From: Nitrospirota bacterium
GTDB taxonomy: Bacteria > Nitrospirota > Thermodesulfovibrionia > Thermodesulfovibrionales > UBA9159
Direction: 5' to 3'
Length of the DNA: 58,810 nt
Assembly (NCBI GenBank): GCA_023382175.1
Contig: JAMCQB010000153.1
Span: 1,713 to 60,522 of the forward strand
The notes below the pieces were generated by a model, which had not been told where the DNA came from, ran no database searches, and saw only the letters and a program-made list of their open reading frames with translations. A program made the position numbers and the translations under genes. Shown here one piece after another: positions 52,452 through 58,810 of this stretch (within the stretch, counting starts at the first letter, position 1; every line of letters begins with the position of its first letter).

Positions 52452-54164
52452 ATGAGTTATCTCGTATTAGCAAGAAAATGGAGACCGCAGGGTTTTGAAG
52501 ACCTCATAGGTCAGGAACCCATAAGCCAGATTCTCAGCAATGCCATAGTGCAGGGCAGGATCGCCCACGCCTATCTCTTCTCGGGCCCGAGGGGAGTCGG
52601 AAAGACCTCCACCGCGCGGATACTGGCAAAGGCTTTGAACTGCGAAAAGGGACCGACCTCTGTTCCCTGCGGGGTCTGCGCCTCGTGCAAAGGTATCGCC
52701 GATGGATCATCCGTTGACGTCATGGAAATAGACGGCGCATCAAATAACAGTGTGGATGATATCAGGGACCTCAGAGAAAGGGTGAAATACGCTCCTGCGG
52801 GAGGGCAGTACAAGGTCTATATCATTGATGAGGCCCATATGCTGTCCGGCCCGGCGTTCAACGCCCTCCTTAAGACCCTCGAGGAGCCCCCGCCCCATGT
52901 GGTGTTTGTCCTGGCAACAACCGCCCCGAGAAAAGTGCCTGCCACGGTGCTTTCCCGGTGTCAGCATCTCCCCTTCAGGAAAATACCGTTCCCGAAGATC
53001 AAGGGGAGGCTCAGAAAGATAGTAGATTCAGAAGGGATAGTCATATCGGATCCAGCCATAGAGATGATTGCCAGGGCTTCCGAAGGAGGCATGAGGGATT
53101 CCCTCACCATCCTTGATCAGGTATCGGCCTTTTCTTCCGATATAAAGGAATCGGATGTCAAGGATCTCCTGGGCATTGCCGATTTCGCTGGCCTCTCGGA
53201 GATTGCCGCATCCATTGTCAGAGGTGACAGGAAGCGTATCATTGAGGTGATAGCAGAACTTACCGACAGGGGGACAGACCTCAAGTCCTTTACCAAAGAC
53301 CTCATGCAGTTTTTCAGAGACCTCCTCGTTGCAAAGGTCGTGAAGAGACCGGAAGAGGCGCTGGAGGTGAATGAGCGCGAACTCAGCGTTATGAAAGAAC
53401 TCCTCGGAATGACTTCGGAAGAGCATCTCACGCTCCTGCTTTCCGAGATGATCAAGACGGAGGGCGAAGTGAGGATTGCTTTTTCACCCCGCGTTGCCCT
53501 GGAAGTGGCGCTTGTCAGAGCGAGTTTCCTCAACGTCCTGAAGCCCATACAGGAAGCCATCGAGAACCTGGAGTCCTTTGTTGCGGACAAGAAAGGACAG
53601 TCTGAAAGAACGCGGGACATTTCGGATAAGCCTGCTGTGGTGAAGCCCCTGGTGGAGAAAGCCGTGGTCGAGGAAGCTGTTGTGAAAGAGCCTGTGCGTG
53701 AGGAATCCCAGCCCTCTTCAGAACCTCAGCCCCCTGTCATCCCTGAAGATGCTTCTCCTCCTGACAATGCAGATATTCCTCAGTCCCCCAAGGGAGGAGA
53801 ATTCCGGGACGACCTCATAAAAAAACTGGAAGAGGCAAACCACCTGCTGGCAATAAAACTGTCCGAGGCCGAAATGAATCTGGACGGTGATTCCCTTGTC
53901 ATCACCTTCAGCGGGGGAGCGGCCATTCATGCCGATTCCGTGAAAAAGAATATGGACGCAGTACGATGCGCAGCTGAAGAGATTCTAGGGAAAAAAGTTT
54001 CCATAAAGATTGACACCGCAAAAAAAAAGGTTCATCGAAGGAAAGAGCTGAAGGAAAAGATATTGGCGGAGCCCCTGGTACAGGAAGCCATCGAGTTGTT
54101 TGAAGGCAGGATCGTGGATATAAGACCTATGGACAATACAAAGAACGGAGGGAACAATGTCTAA
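52452..54164 (+). CDS. dnaX: DNA polymerase III gamma/tau subunit
   Basis: 570 residues from ATG 52452 ([13 protein letters not shown]). Clamp-loader AAA+ ATPase: Walker [11 protein letters not shown], the zinc-binding Cys group [20 protein letters not shown] box in [13 protein letters not shown] motif TVLSRCQ. Then the collar domain, a Pro/Glu/Val-rich linker (about 380-460) and a C-terminal tau-type domain. A run of nine A (54020-54028) falls in codons 523-526. Typical operon with ybaB and recR; the ATG lies 20 bp after the SRP RNA. Confidence 0.95.
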   Translation: MSYLVLARKWRPQGFEDLIGQEPISQILSNAIVQGRIAHAYLFSGPRGVGKTSTARILAKALNCEKGPTSVPCGVCASCKGIADGSSVDVMEIDGASNNSVDDIRDLRERVKYAPAGGQYKVYIIDEAHMLSGPAFNALLKTLEEPPPHVVFVLATTAPRKVPATVLSRCQHLPFRKIPFPKIKGRLRKIVDSEGIVISDPAIEMIARASEGGMRDSLTILDQVSAFSSDIKESDVKDLLGIADFAGLSEIAASIVRGDRKRIIEVIAELTDRGTDLKSFTKDLMQFFRDLLVAKVVKRPEEALEVNERELSVMKELLGMTSEEHLTLLLSEMIKTEGEVRIAFSPRVALEVALVRASFLNVLKPIQEAIENLESFVADKKGQSERTRDISDKPAVVKPLVEKAVVEEAVVKEPVREESQPSSEPQPPVIPEDASPPDNADIPQSPKGGEFRDDLIKKLEEANHLLAIKLSEAEMNLDGDSLVITFSGGAAIHADSVKKNMDAVRCAAEEILGKKVSIKIDTAKKKVHRRKELKEKILAEPLVQEAIELFEGRIVDIRPMDNTKNGGNNV

Positions 54165-54495
54165 GAAGATGCTGGGCGATATCATGCGCGAGGCGCAGAA
54201 GCTTCAGGCGGAAATGCAGCGGCTGCAGGAAGAGGCAAAGACAAAGACCGTGGAGGCGAGCGCAGGCGGGGGCATGGTCACGGTAGTGGCAAACGGCGGG
54301 GGCGAGATCGTCTCCATAAAGATAGAAAAGGACGTGGTGAACCCCGATGACGTGGAGATGCTCCAGGATCTGATTCTGGCTGCCGCCAATGAGGCGCTGA
54401 AGAGGGCGCAGCAGATGGTGAATCAGGAGATGGCGAAGCTCACGGGGGGATTGCAGATACCCGGCCTTGGCGGAATGGGAAACATTTTCGGATGA
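54157..54495 (+). CDS. YbaB/EbfC nucleoid-associated protein
   Basis: 112 residues with [19 protein letters not shown] and the YbaB core [26 protein letters not shown], ending Gly-rich ([15 protein letters not shown]). DNA-binding dimer usually found next to recR. The start overlaps the dnaX end by 8 bp, and the stop overlaps recR (ATGA). Confidence 0.95.
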   Translation: MSKKMLGDIMREAQKLQAEMQRLQEEAKTKTVEASAGGGMVTVVANGGGEIVSIKIEKDVVNPDDVEMLQDLILAAANEALKRAQQMVNQEMAKLTGGLQIPGLGGMGNIFG

Positions 54496-55085
54496 CGCTG
54501 GGCATTATCGAAAATCTTATCAACGAGCTGACGCGGCTTCCCGGCATCGGCAGGAAGACCGCCCAGCGGCTCGCATTCTTTATCCTCACCATGCCCGAAG
54601 ATGAAGCAAAGGCCATTGCGAAAGCAATCAGCGAGGTCAAGGAAAGGGCTCGGTTCTGCAGTCAGTGCTTCAATATCACCGATGCAGAGGTTTGCGAGAT
54701 ATGCAGAGATGAACAGCGGGACAAGAAAAAGATCTGCGTAGTGGAAGAGCCGAGTAATATCCTCGTGATCGAACGGGCCAGGTTTTTCAACGGTCTGTAT
54801 CACGTTCTGCTGGGTTCCCTCTCTCCCATTGACGGGATCACGCCGGAGAAACTCAAGATCGATGAACTGGTTCACAGGGTTCAGGCAAACGGTGTGGATG
54901 AGGTAATCATCGCCACGAACCCCAACACAAAAGGGGAGATCACGGCTCAGTACATCAGGGAGTGCTTTAACGGTCATCCGGTGAAAGTCACCAGGATCGC
55001 ATACGGTCTTCCCATGGGCAGCGATATCGAATTCGCGGATGAGGTAACGCTGAGCAAAGCCCTTGAGGGAAGAAGGCAGATGTAA
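54492..55085 (+). CDS. recR: Recombination protein RecR
   Basis: 197 residues: HhH region [18 protein letters not shown], the four-Cys zinc finger [19 protein letters not shown], and the Toprim domain [14 protein letters not shown] with [14 protein letters not shown]. Works with RecF/RecO to load RecA at gaps. The start overlaps ybaB by 4 nt. Confidence 0.96.
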   Translation: MTLGIIENLINELTRLPGIGRKTAQRLAFFILTMPEDEAKAIAKAISEVKERARFCSQCFNITDAEVCEICRDEQRDKKKICVVEEPSNILVIERARFFNGLYHVLLGSLSPIDGITPEKLKIDELVHRVQANGVDEVIIATNPNTKGEITAQYIRECFNGHPVKVTRIAYGLPMGSDIEFADEVTLSKALEGRRQM

Positions 55086-55087
55086 AA

Positions 55088-55160
55088 TAGCGTTTAGCGC
55101 ATAGTGTATAGCGTGTTTTTGTCTGTTCTACACGCTATACCCTGCACGCTACACGCTTGG
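55088..55160. repeat. Hairpin repeat downstream of recR
   Basis: GTATAGCGTG (55106-55115) and CACGCTATAC (55131-55140) are exact complements; related words (TAGCGTTTAGCGC and CACGCTACACGC) flank them. It may act as a terminator-like structure or a repeat element, and it lies just before the RBS of the next gene. Confidence 0.65.
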
Positions 55161-55198
55161 CGTATTCTGAATACAGTGCCACTTGTAAGGAGTGCTAT

Positions 55199-56323
55199 TT
55201 GAGATTAGCCATCATCGGACTTTCCAATTCAGGCAAGACAACGGTTTTCAATGCCCTTACCGGCCAGAACCTTGAAACCACCATTTATCCAACAGTGAGC
55301 GGTGAACCGAACTTAGGCGTGGTCAAAGTGCCTGATTCCAGAGTTGAGAAGCTTGCCGGAATCTTCAAACCCAAAAAAATCACCCACGCCGCTGTTGAGT
55401 ACGTCGATTATATCGGGCTCACAAAGGGAGACGTTGATCAGAACAGAAAGGTGTTTGACCTGATAAAGGATGCGGATGCCATTGTCCATGTGGTGAGGGC
55501 CTTTGAAGACGATTCTGTTTCCCATCCCCTGAATGAGGTCAATCCCCTCAGGGACATTGAGACCCTTGAACTGGAACTTATCTTCGGCGATCTGGAGTTT
55601 GTGGAAAAGAGACTGGCGAGAATGGAGGAGGGGTCAAGGAGAGGGAAGAAGCCCGATGAAAAGGAAAAGAAGCTCCTCCAGAAATGCAAGGATGCCCTCG
55701 AAAAAGAGATCCCCCTCAGGAATGTCGCCTTTGACGAGGAAGAGGAAAAGGCGATGAAACCCCTCCAATTTATATCCACAAAGCCAGAGGTTGTAGTGCT
55801 CAATATTGGAGAGAGTGATTTGAATGCGGAAAAAGTAAGGAATATTCAAAAAGAAGCAGACAGGTATTTTGAGAGCAGACCCCCCCATCCCCCCCTTGCT
55901 AAGGGGGGGATAATCACGTGTTACGCATCACTTTCTCTCTGCGGAAAGATCGAGATGGAGATTGCACAGTTATCCCCTGAAGAGGCAAAGGCATTCCTTG
56001 ATGACCTGGGAATTCAGGAGCCTGCCCTGAACAAACTTATCCATGTGAGCTATGACCTCCTGGGGCTCATATCCTTTCTCACCGTGGGTGAGGACGAGGT
56101 GAGGGCATGGACGATAACGAAAGGTACCAGCGCCCACAAGGCTGCCGGAAAGATACATTCGGATATCGAACGGGGATTCATCAGGGCAGAGGTGGTGGGC
56201 TACGACGATTTCATTTCTTCCGGCACTATGCATGTCGCACGGGAAAAGGGTCTCCTGAGGCTGGAAGGCAAGACCTACGAGGTGAAAGACGGGGACATCA
56301 TCAACTTCAGGTTCAATGTCTGA
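55199..56323 (+). CDS. ychF: YchF-family (Obg-like) GTPase/ATPase
   Basis: 374 residues from TTG 55199 (LRLAIIGLSNSGKTT), chosen because AAGGAG (55187-55192) lies 6 nt upstream. G1 GLSNSGKT and YchF-specific C-terminal (TGS-like) domain with TITKGTSAHKAAGKIHSDIERGFIRAEVVGYDD are present. A repeat-derived segment (PPHPPLAKGG) is inserted in frame around residues 229-238, in a region otherwise conserved between the helical insert and the KIEMEIAQL motif. YchF binds ribosomes and ATP. Confidence 0.93.
   Translation: MRLAIIGLSNSGKTTVFNALTGQNLETTIYPTVSGEPNLGVVKVPDSRVEKLAGIFKPKKITHAAVEYVDYIGLTKGDVDQNRKVFDLIKDADAIVHVVRAFEDDSVSHPLNEVNPLRDIETLELELIFGDLEFVEKRLARMEEGSRRGKKPDEKEKKLLQKCKDALEKEIPLRNVAFDEEEEKAMKPLQFISTKPEVVVLNIGESDLNAEKVRNIQKEADRYFESRPPHPPLAKGGIITCYASLSLCGKIEMEIAQLSPEEAKAFLDDLGIQEPALNKLIHVSYDLLGLISFLTVGEDEVRAWTITKGTSAHKAAGKIHSDIERGFIRAEVVGYDDFISSGTMHVAREKGLLRLEGKTYEVKDGDIINFRFNV
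55879..55910. repeat. C/G-run palindromic repeat inside ychF
   Basis: ACCCCCCCATCCCCCCCTTG followed by CTAAGGGGGGGA, the same type as the repeat in the MoeA-like gene at 19467-19511. The frame is kept. Confidence 0.75.
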
Positions 56324-56396
56324 GCTCCTCTTTCATACTGTCGCGAATATCCGGCCGCAACAATAAGTCCTCAAGCTGGAAGGCATACAGTTTTCT

Positions 56397-57275
56397 ATGG
56401 ATTTGCTTCTTAAGGGAATAGCAAAGGAAGAAGGGCTGCTGGTTGTCAGCCTCGTCAGTACCGAGACCGTGGAGAAGGCCCGCTTGATCCACGATACCTA
56501 TCCCACTGCCACTGCAGCCTTTGGCAGGGTGCTGGGCGGGGCTCTCCTCCTTTCTTCTCTTCTCAAGGAAGGTCAGAAGGTAATCCTCCAGGTGTCCGGT
56601 GACGGACCTCTCAAGGAAATGGTTGCCGAGGCTGACTGGCTCTGCAGGGTGAGGGGTTACGTGAAGAGACCCCACATCCATCTTGAACTGAAGGATGAAA
56701 AGCTGGACGTGGGAAGGGCCGTGGGAAAGGGGATCATGCACGTGATAAAGGACCTGGGGCTCAGGGAATACTACCGTGGAAGTGTCCCCTTGCAGACAGG
56801 GGAGATTGCCACGGACCTTGCTTATTACCTAACCGCTTCCGAGCAGATACCCGCTGCAGTATCCCTGGGAGTCTTTGTGGATACCGACAATGCGGTAAAG
56901 GCAAGCGGAGGGTTCATGATCCATGTCCTTCCCGGTGCGACAGACGAGACGCTGCGGTATCTGAAGGAACGCTTGAAGAAGTTTCCGCCGGTCAGTTCCA
57001 TGATCAGGGAAGGTTGCGGGCCGGAGGAGATCATGGAAAAGGCCATGGGGCTCCCCGTGGAGGTTCTGGAAAGGAAGGAAGTTCACTATTACTGCCCGTG
57101 CAGCAGGGACAGGGTTCTCGACACATTGGTCGCTCTTGGTGAAAAGGATATGAATGAGCTTGCCGAAAAGGACGAAAGGGTTAATGTCCAGTGCCGGTTC
57201 TGCATGAAGGAGTATTCTGTTTCACGGGAGGAACTCCTCTCGCTGCTGAAGGCTATGAAGAACAGCAGCGGGTAG
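56397..57275 (+). CDS. hslO: Redox-regulated chaperone Hsp33
   Basis: 292 residues. Hsp33 fold with TATAAFGRVLGGALLLSSLL, VSGDGPLKEMVAEAD and YYRGSVPLQTGEIATDLAYYL; the C-terminal zinc-binding Cys pairs are YYCPCSRDRV (CxC) and VQCRFCMKEY (CxxC), so the redox switch is intact. Starts at ATG 56397, 73 bp after ychF. Confidence 0.95.
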   Translation: MDLLLKGIAKEEGLLVVSLVSTETVEKARLIHDTYPTATAAFGRVLGGALLLSSLLKEGQKVILQVSGDGPLKEMVAEADWLCRVRGYVKRPHIHLELKDEKLDVGRAVGKGIMHVIKDLGLREYYRGSVPLQTGEIATDLAYYLTASEQIPAAVSLGVFVDTDNAVKASGGFMIHVLPGATDETLRYLKERLKKFPPVSSMIREGCGPEEIMEKAMGLPVEVLERKEVHYYCPCSRDRVLDTLVALGEKDMNELAEKDERVNVQCRFCMKEYSVSREELLSLLKAMKNSSG

Positions 57276-57305
57276 AGGATCGCTATCTCCAGTTGCGAAG
57301 AATGC

Positions 57306-57335
57306 TTGATACTTTATCATAAATTAATGTATAGT
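57306..57335 (+). promoter_or_regulatory. Sigma-70 promoter before the HD-domain gene
   Basis: TTGATA (57306-57311), 18-bp spacer, TATAGT (57330-57335). The predicted start (about 57342) is only 5 nt before the ATG at 57347, which has no Shine-Dalgarno; the transcript may be near-leaderless. Confidence 0.55.
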
Positions 57336-57346
57336 TACACTTAACG

Positions 57347-57955
57347 ATGGAGATAAGTAGCGGAAACAGGTCCTGCGGCTTTACTTCATCTGTCGAAGCA
57401 TCCCACCTCATAAATAGATATGGAAATGGTGCACCCTGGGTAAAGCATTGCTCGGCTGTTTCTCGAGTTGCGTCATGCCTGTCCGACATCTTTGCAGCGA
57501 AATATGCCATTAACATTGAATTCATTCGAACTGCTTCTCTACTTCATGACATAGGCAGATATAAGACCCAGGACCCCATATTGCATGGGATCGAAGGCTA
57601 TAGACTTCTCATCAGCCTGGGCTATGTGGATGAGGCCTTTGTTTGCGCCTCACATGTTCTCTATGGTCTAAGTAGCGCCGAGGCATCAAGGTATGGGTTG
57701 CCGGAACAAGACTTTATTCCAATCTCTTTTGAAGAGAAGCTTATTCCTTTAATTGACTTCCTGGTGGAGCATGATCGAGCCGTATCGTTGGATAAGAGAT
57801 TTGAATCATTGAGGCTGAGAAACAGCGCGAATAAAGATTTCTTGATGAAACTGGAAAAGGCAGAAGTAAAAGCGAGGACATTTATGCACCGGTTGAACAG
57901 TGAATTTAATATTTCAATGGAGGAACTTGCGGCAAGAATCCTCCAAAAGGAATGA
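57347..57955 (+). CDS. HD-domain phosphohydrolase-like protein
   Basis: 202 residues. Opening HLINRYGNGAPWVKHCSAVSRVA and the metal motif LLHDIGRYKTQD with a following HGIEGY are those of small HD hydrolases that act on nucleotides or phosphates. Function not assigned. Bases and codons are ordinary. ATG 57347 lacks an RBS and lies 5 nt from a predicted transcription start. The gene is isolated between hslO and a small repeat element. Confidence 0.75.
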   Translation: MEISSGNRSCGFTSSVEASHLINRYGNGAPWVKHCSAVSRVASCLSDIFAAKYAINIEFIRTASLLHDIGRYKTQDPILHGIEGYRLLISLGYVDEAFVCASHVLYGLSSAEASRYGLPEQDFIPISFEEKLIPLIDFLVEHDRAVSLDKRFESLRLRNSANKDFLMKLEKAEVKARTFMHRLNSEFNISMEELAARILQKE

Positions 57956-57992
57956 TTGATCAATACCGCCTTGATCGATAGTAAAGGTAGTG

Positions 57993-58120
57993 GAGCTTGT
58001 CTAAAAACTATTTCAATATAAAGTCGTCATTCTCGCGAAAGCGGGAATCCAGTATTTTAAATGTTCTGGATTGCCCGATCAAGTCGGGCAATGACAAAAT
58101 CTGAGTTTTTAGACAGACTC
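57993..58120. mobile_element. 128-bp MITE-like element with terminal inverted repeats
   Basis: Outer inverted repeats of 17 bp (57993-58009 and 58104-58120, GTCTAAAAACT core, 15 of 17 matching) flank an inner palindromic block (58025-58095) made of GCGAAAGCGGGAATCCAG and GCCCGATCAAGTCGGGC. No coding capacity, so a non-autonomous element. Its end AGTTTTTAGA also occurs at the edges of the repeats at 33562 and 38878. Confidence 0.65.
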
Positions 58121-58128
58121 AGTGTGCT

Positions 58129-58581
58129 ATGGTGAATATTACGATTCGGGAGGCAAACGTAGAGGACTTGCCGAGTATTCTTTCTCTTCATGCACAACTC
58201 GATGAGGGAGATGTCCTGCCGGTTAAAGAGGCGCGAACGATCTTCGGTGGAATCAAAAGATATCCCGACTATCGGATTTATGTCGCTACAATTGATAAAG
58301 AGATCATCGGAACATTTGCATTGCTCATTATGGATAATCTTGCTCACATGGGCGCCCCTTCAGGAATCATTGAAGACGTGGTAGTGCATCAAGATTGGCA
58401 GAGAAAAGGAATCGGAAAACAGATGATGAAGTTTGCAATGGACTATTGCAGGGCAAAAGGCTGTTATAAGGTTGCTTTGTCCAGTAATCAGAGGCGAGAC
58501 GAGGCTCACCGTTTTTATGAGTCCCTCGGTTTTCAAAGGCACGGATATAGCTTTGTTGTGGAACTCAACAAGGATGGATGA
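58129..58581 (+). CDS. GNAT-family N-acetyltransferase
   Basis: 150 residues. The acetyl-CoA-binding motif is HQDWQRKGIGKQMMKFAM (R/Q-x-x-G-x-G/A), preceded by IIEDVVV and followed by VALSSNQRRDEAHRFYESLGF, a typical GNAT ending. Substrate unknown. ATG 58129 lies 8 bp after the 128-bp element, whose right edge could supply part of its promoter. Confidence 0.88.
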   Translation: MVNITIREANVEDLPSILSLHAQLDEGDVLPVKEARTIFGGIKRYPDYRIYVATIDKEIIGTFALLIMDNLAHMGAPSGIIEDVVVHQDWQRKGIGKQMMKFAMDYCRAKGCYKVALSSNQRRDEAHRFYESLGFQRHGYSFVVELNKDG

Positions 58582-58663
58582 GGCGCTATTTTGAAAGTGT
58601 GCGATACGATGATAAAGTATACGGCTTTACTAAAAACCTACAAGAAGAACGGAGAATATTTTT

Positions 58664-58810
58664 TTGGAAAGTTTTGATAATCAGGTGGACTTTTTCTCTC
58701 TCGTCAGACAAAATGCGATTTTAGAGAGCATTCTTGACTGTATCTTTGACGACCTGCTGATTATAGACAAGAAAGGCTTTATCATTCACATCAGCCGGAA
58801 CACCAGCGAT
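58664..58810 (+). CDS. PAS-domain protein, 3' end outside window
   Basis: 49 codons from TTG 58664, with GGAG (58651-58654) 9 nt upstream; open to the window edge. ILESILDCIFDDLLIIDKKG reads as the first strand of a PAS domain, as in many sensor kinases or sigma-54 regulators. The rest is not visible, so the family cannot be settled. Confidence 0.6.
   Translation, partial: MESFDNQVDFFSLVRQNAILESILDCIFDDLLIIDKKGFIIHISRNTSD

Noticed and set aside
53770..53810. C-run segment of dnaX encoding PQSPKGGEF, possible third copy of the C/G-run repeat.
   Set aside because: Only a short part matches and it lies in the variable linker of DnaX; too weak to call.

Overview
The window looks like chromosomal DNA of an anaerobic, respiring, probably autotrophic bacterium. 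Gene content (periplasmic nitrate reductase of the napAGHBD type, respiratory arsenate reductase, selenocysteine formate dehydrogenase beside formate-tetrahydrofolate ligase, NuoE/F/G-type modules, many c-type heme and Fe-S proteins) would fit a Nitrospirota (Thermodesulfovibrionia-like) or deltaproteobacterial lineage. That assignment is inference; no rRNA or other marker is present.

Region 1 (1-4.6 kb, +): napA (5' end cut off by the window), napG, napH, napB, napD. Region 2 (4.7-6.9 kb, -): an orphan sensor kinase with two periplasmic c-heme motifs and a Cys-rich tail, then a decayed arsC-like gene. Region 3 (7.0-17.1 kb, +): a three-component regulatory system (tandem PhnD-like binding protein, histidine kinase, sigma-54 response regulator), a control region with twin GTTAC-N6-GTAAC palindromes and a -24/-12 promoter, then arrA, arrB, a TorD-like chaperone and a polyferredoxin. 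I read this as an arsenic-sensing switch for arsenate respiration, analogous to AioXSR/ArxXSR. Region 4 (17.2-20.1 kb, +): receiver protein, FmdE-like protein, small unknown protein, ModE-type regulator and a MoeA-like protein, probably a molybdenum/molybdopterin block serving the Mo enzymes around it.

Region 5 (20.2-27.2 kb, +): Nfu-type protein, cell-wall amidase, EcfT-like membrane protein, D-aminoacylase, peptidase C26, AI-2E family permease and a peptide-binding lipoprotein. Region 6 (27.5-42.5 kb, -): small membrane protein, radical SAM protein, fhs, cNMP-binding protein, a Sec-containing formate dehydrogenase (TGA plus SECIS) with NuoF/NuoE partners, and a second NuoE/NuoF/Fe-S/NuoG module. 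The NuoF gene of the second module is split by an exact 112-bp tandem duplication. Region 7 (42.8-49.6 kb, -): YbaK, CHASE2 cyclase, FecR protein, TPR/beta-barrel protein, a cyclic-nucleotide phosphodiesterase-like MBL protein and an HD-GYP protein.

Region 8 (49.7-58.8 kb, +): CCA-adding-type enzyme, PilZ protein, tRNA-Ser(GGA), YkgJ-type protein, SRP RNA, dnaX-ybaB-recR, ychF, hslO, an HD protein, a GNAT enzyme and the start of a PAS protein cut by the window end. Several short palindromic repeat families are scattered through the window, and some sit in frame inside conserved genes (MoeA-like, fdhA, ychF, amidase). No CRISPR array, transposase or phage gene was seen.
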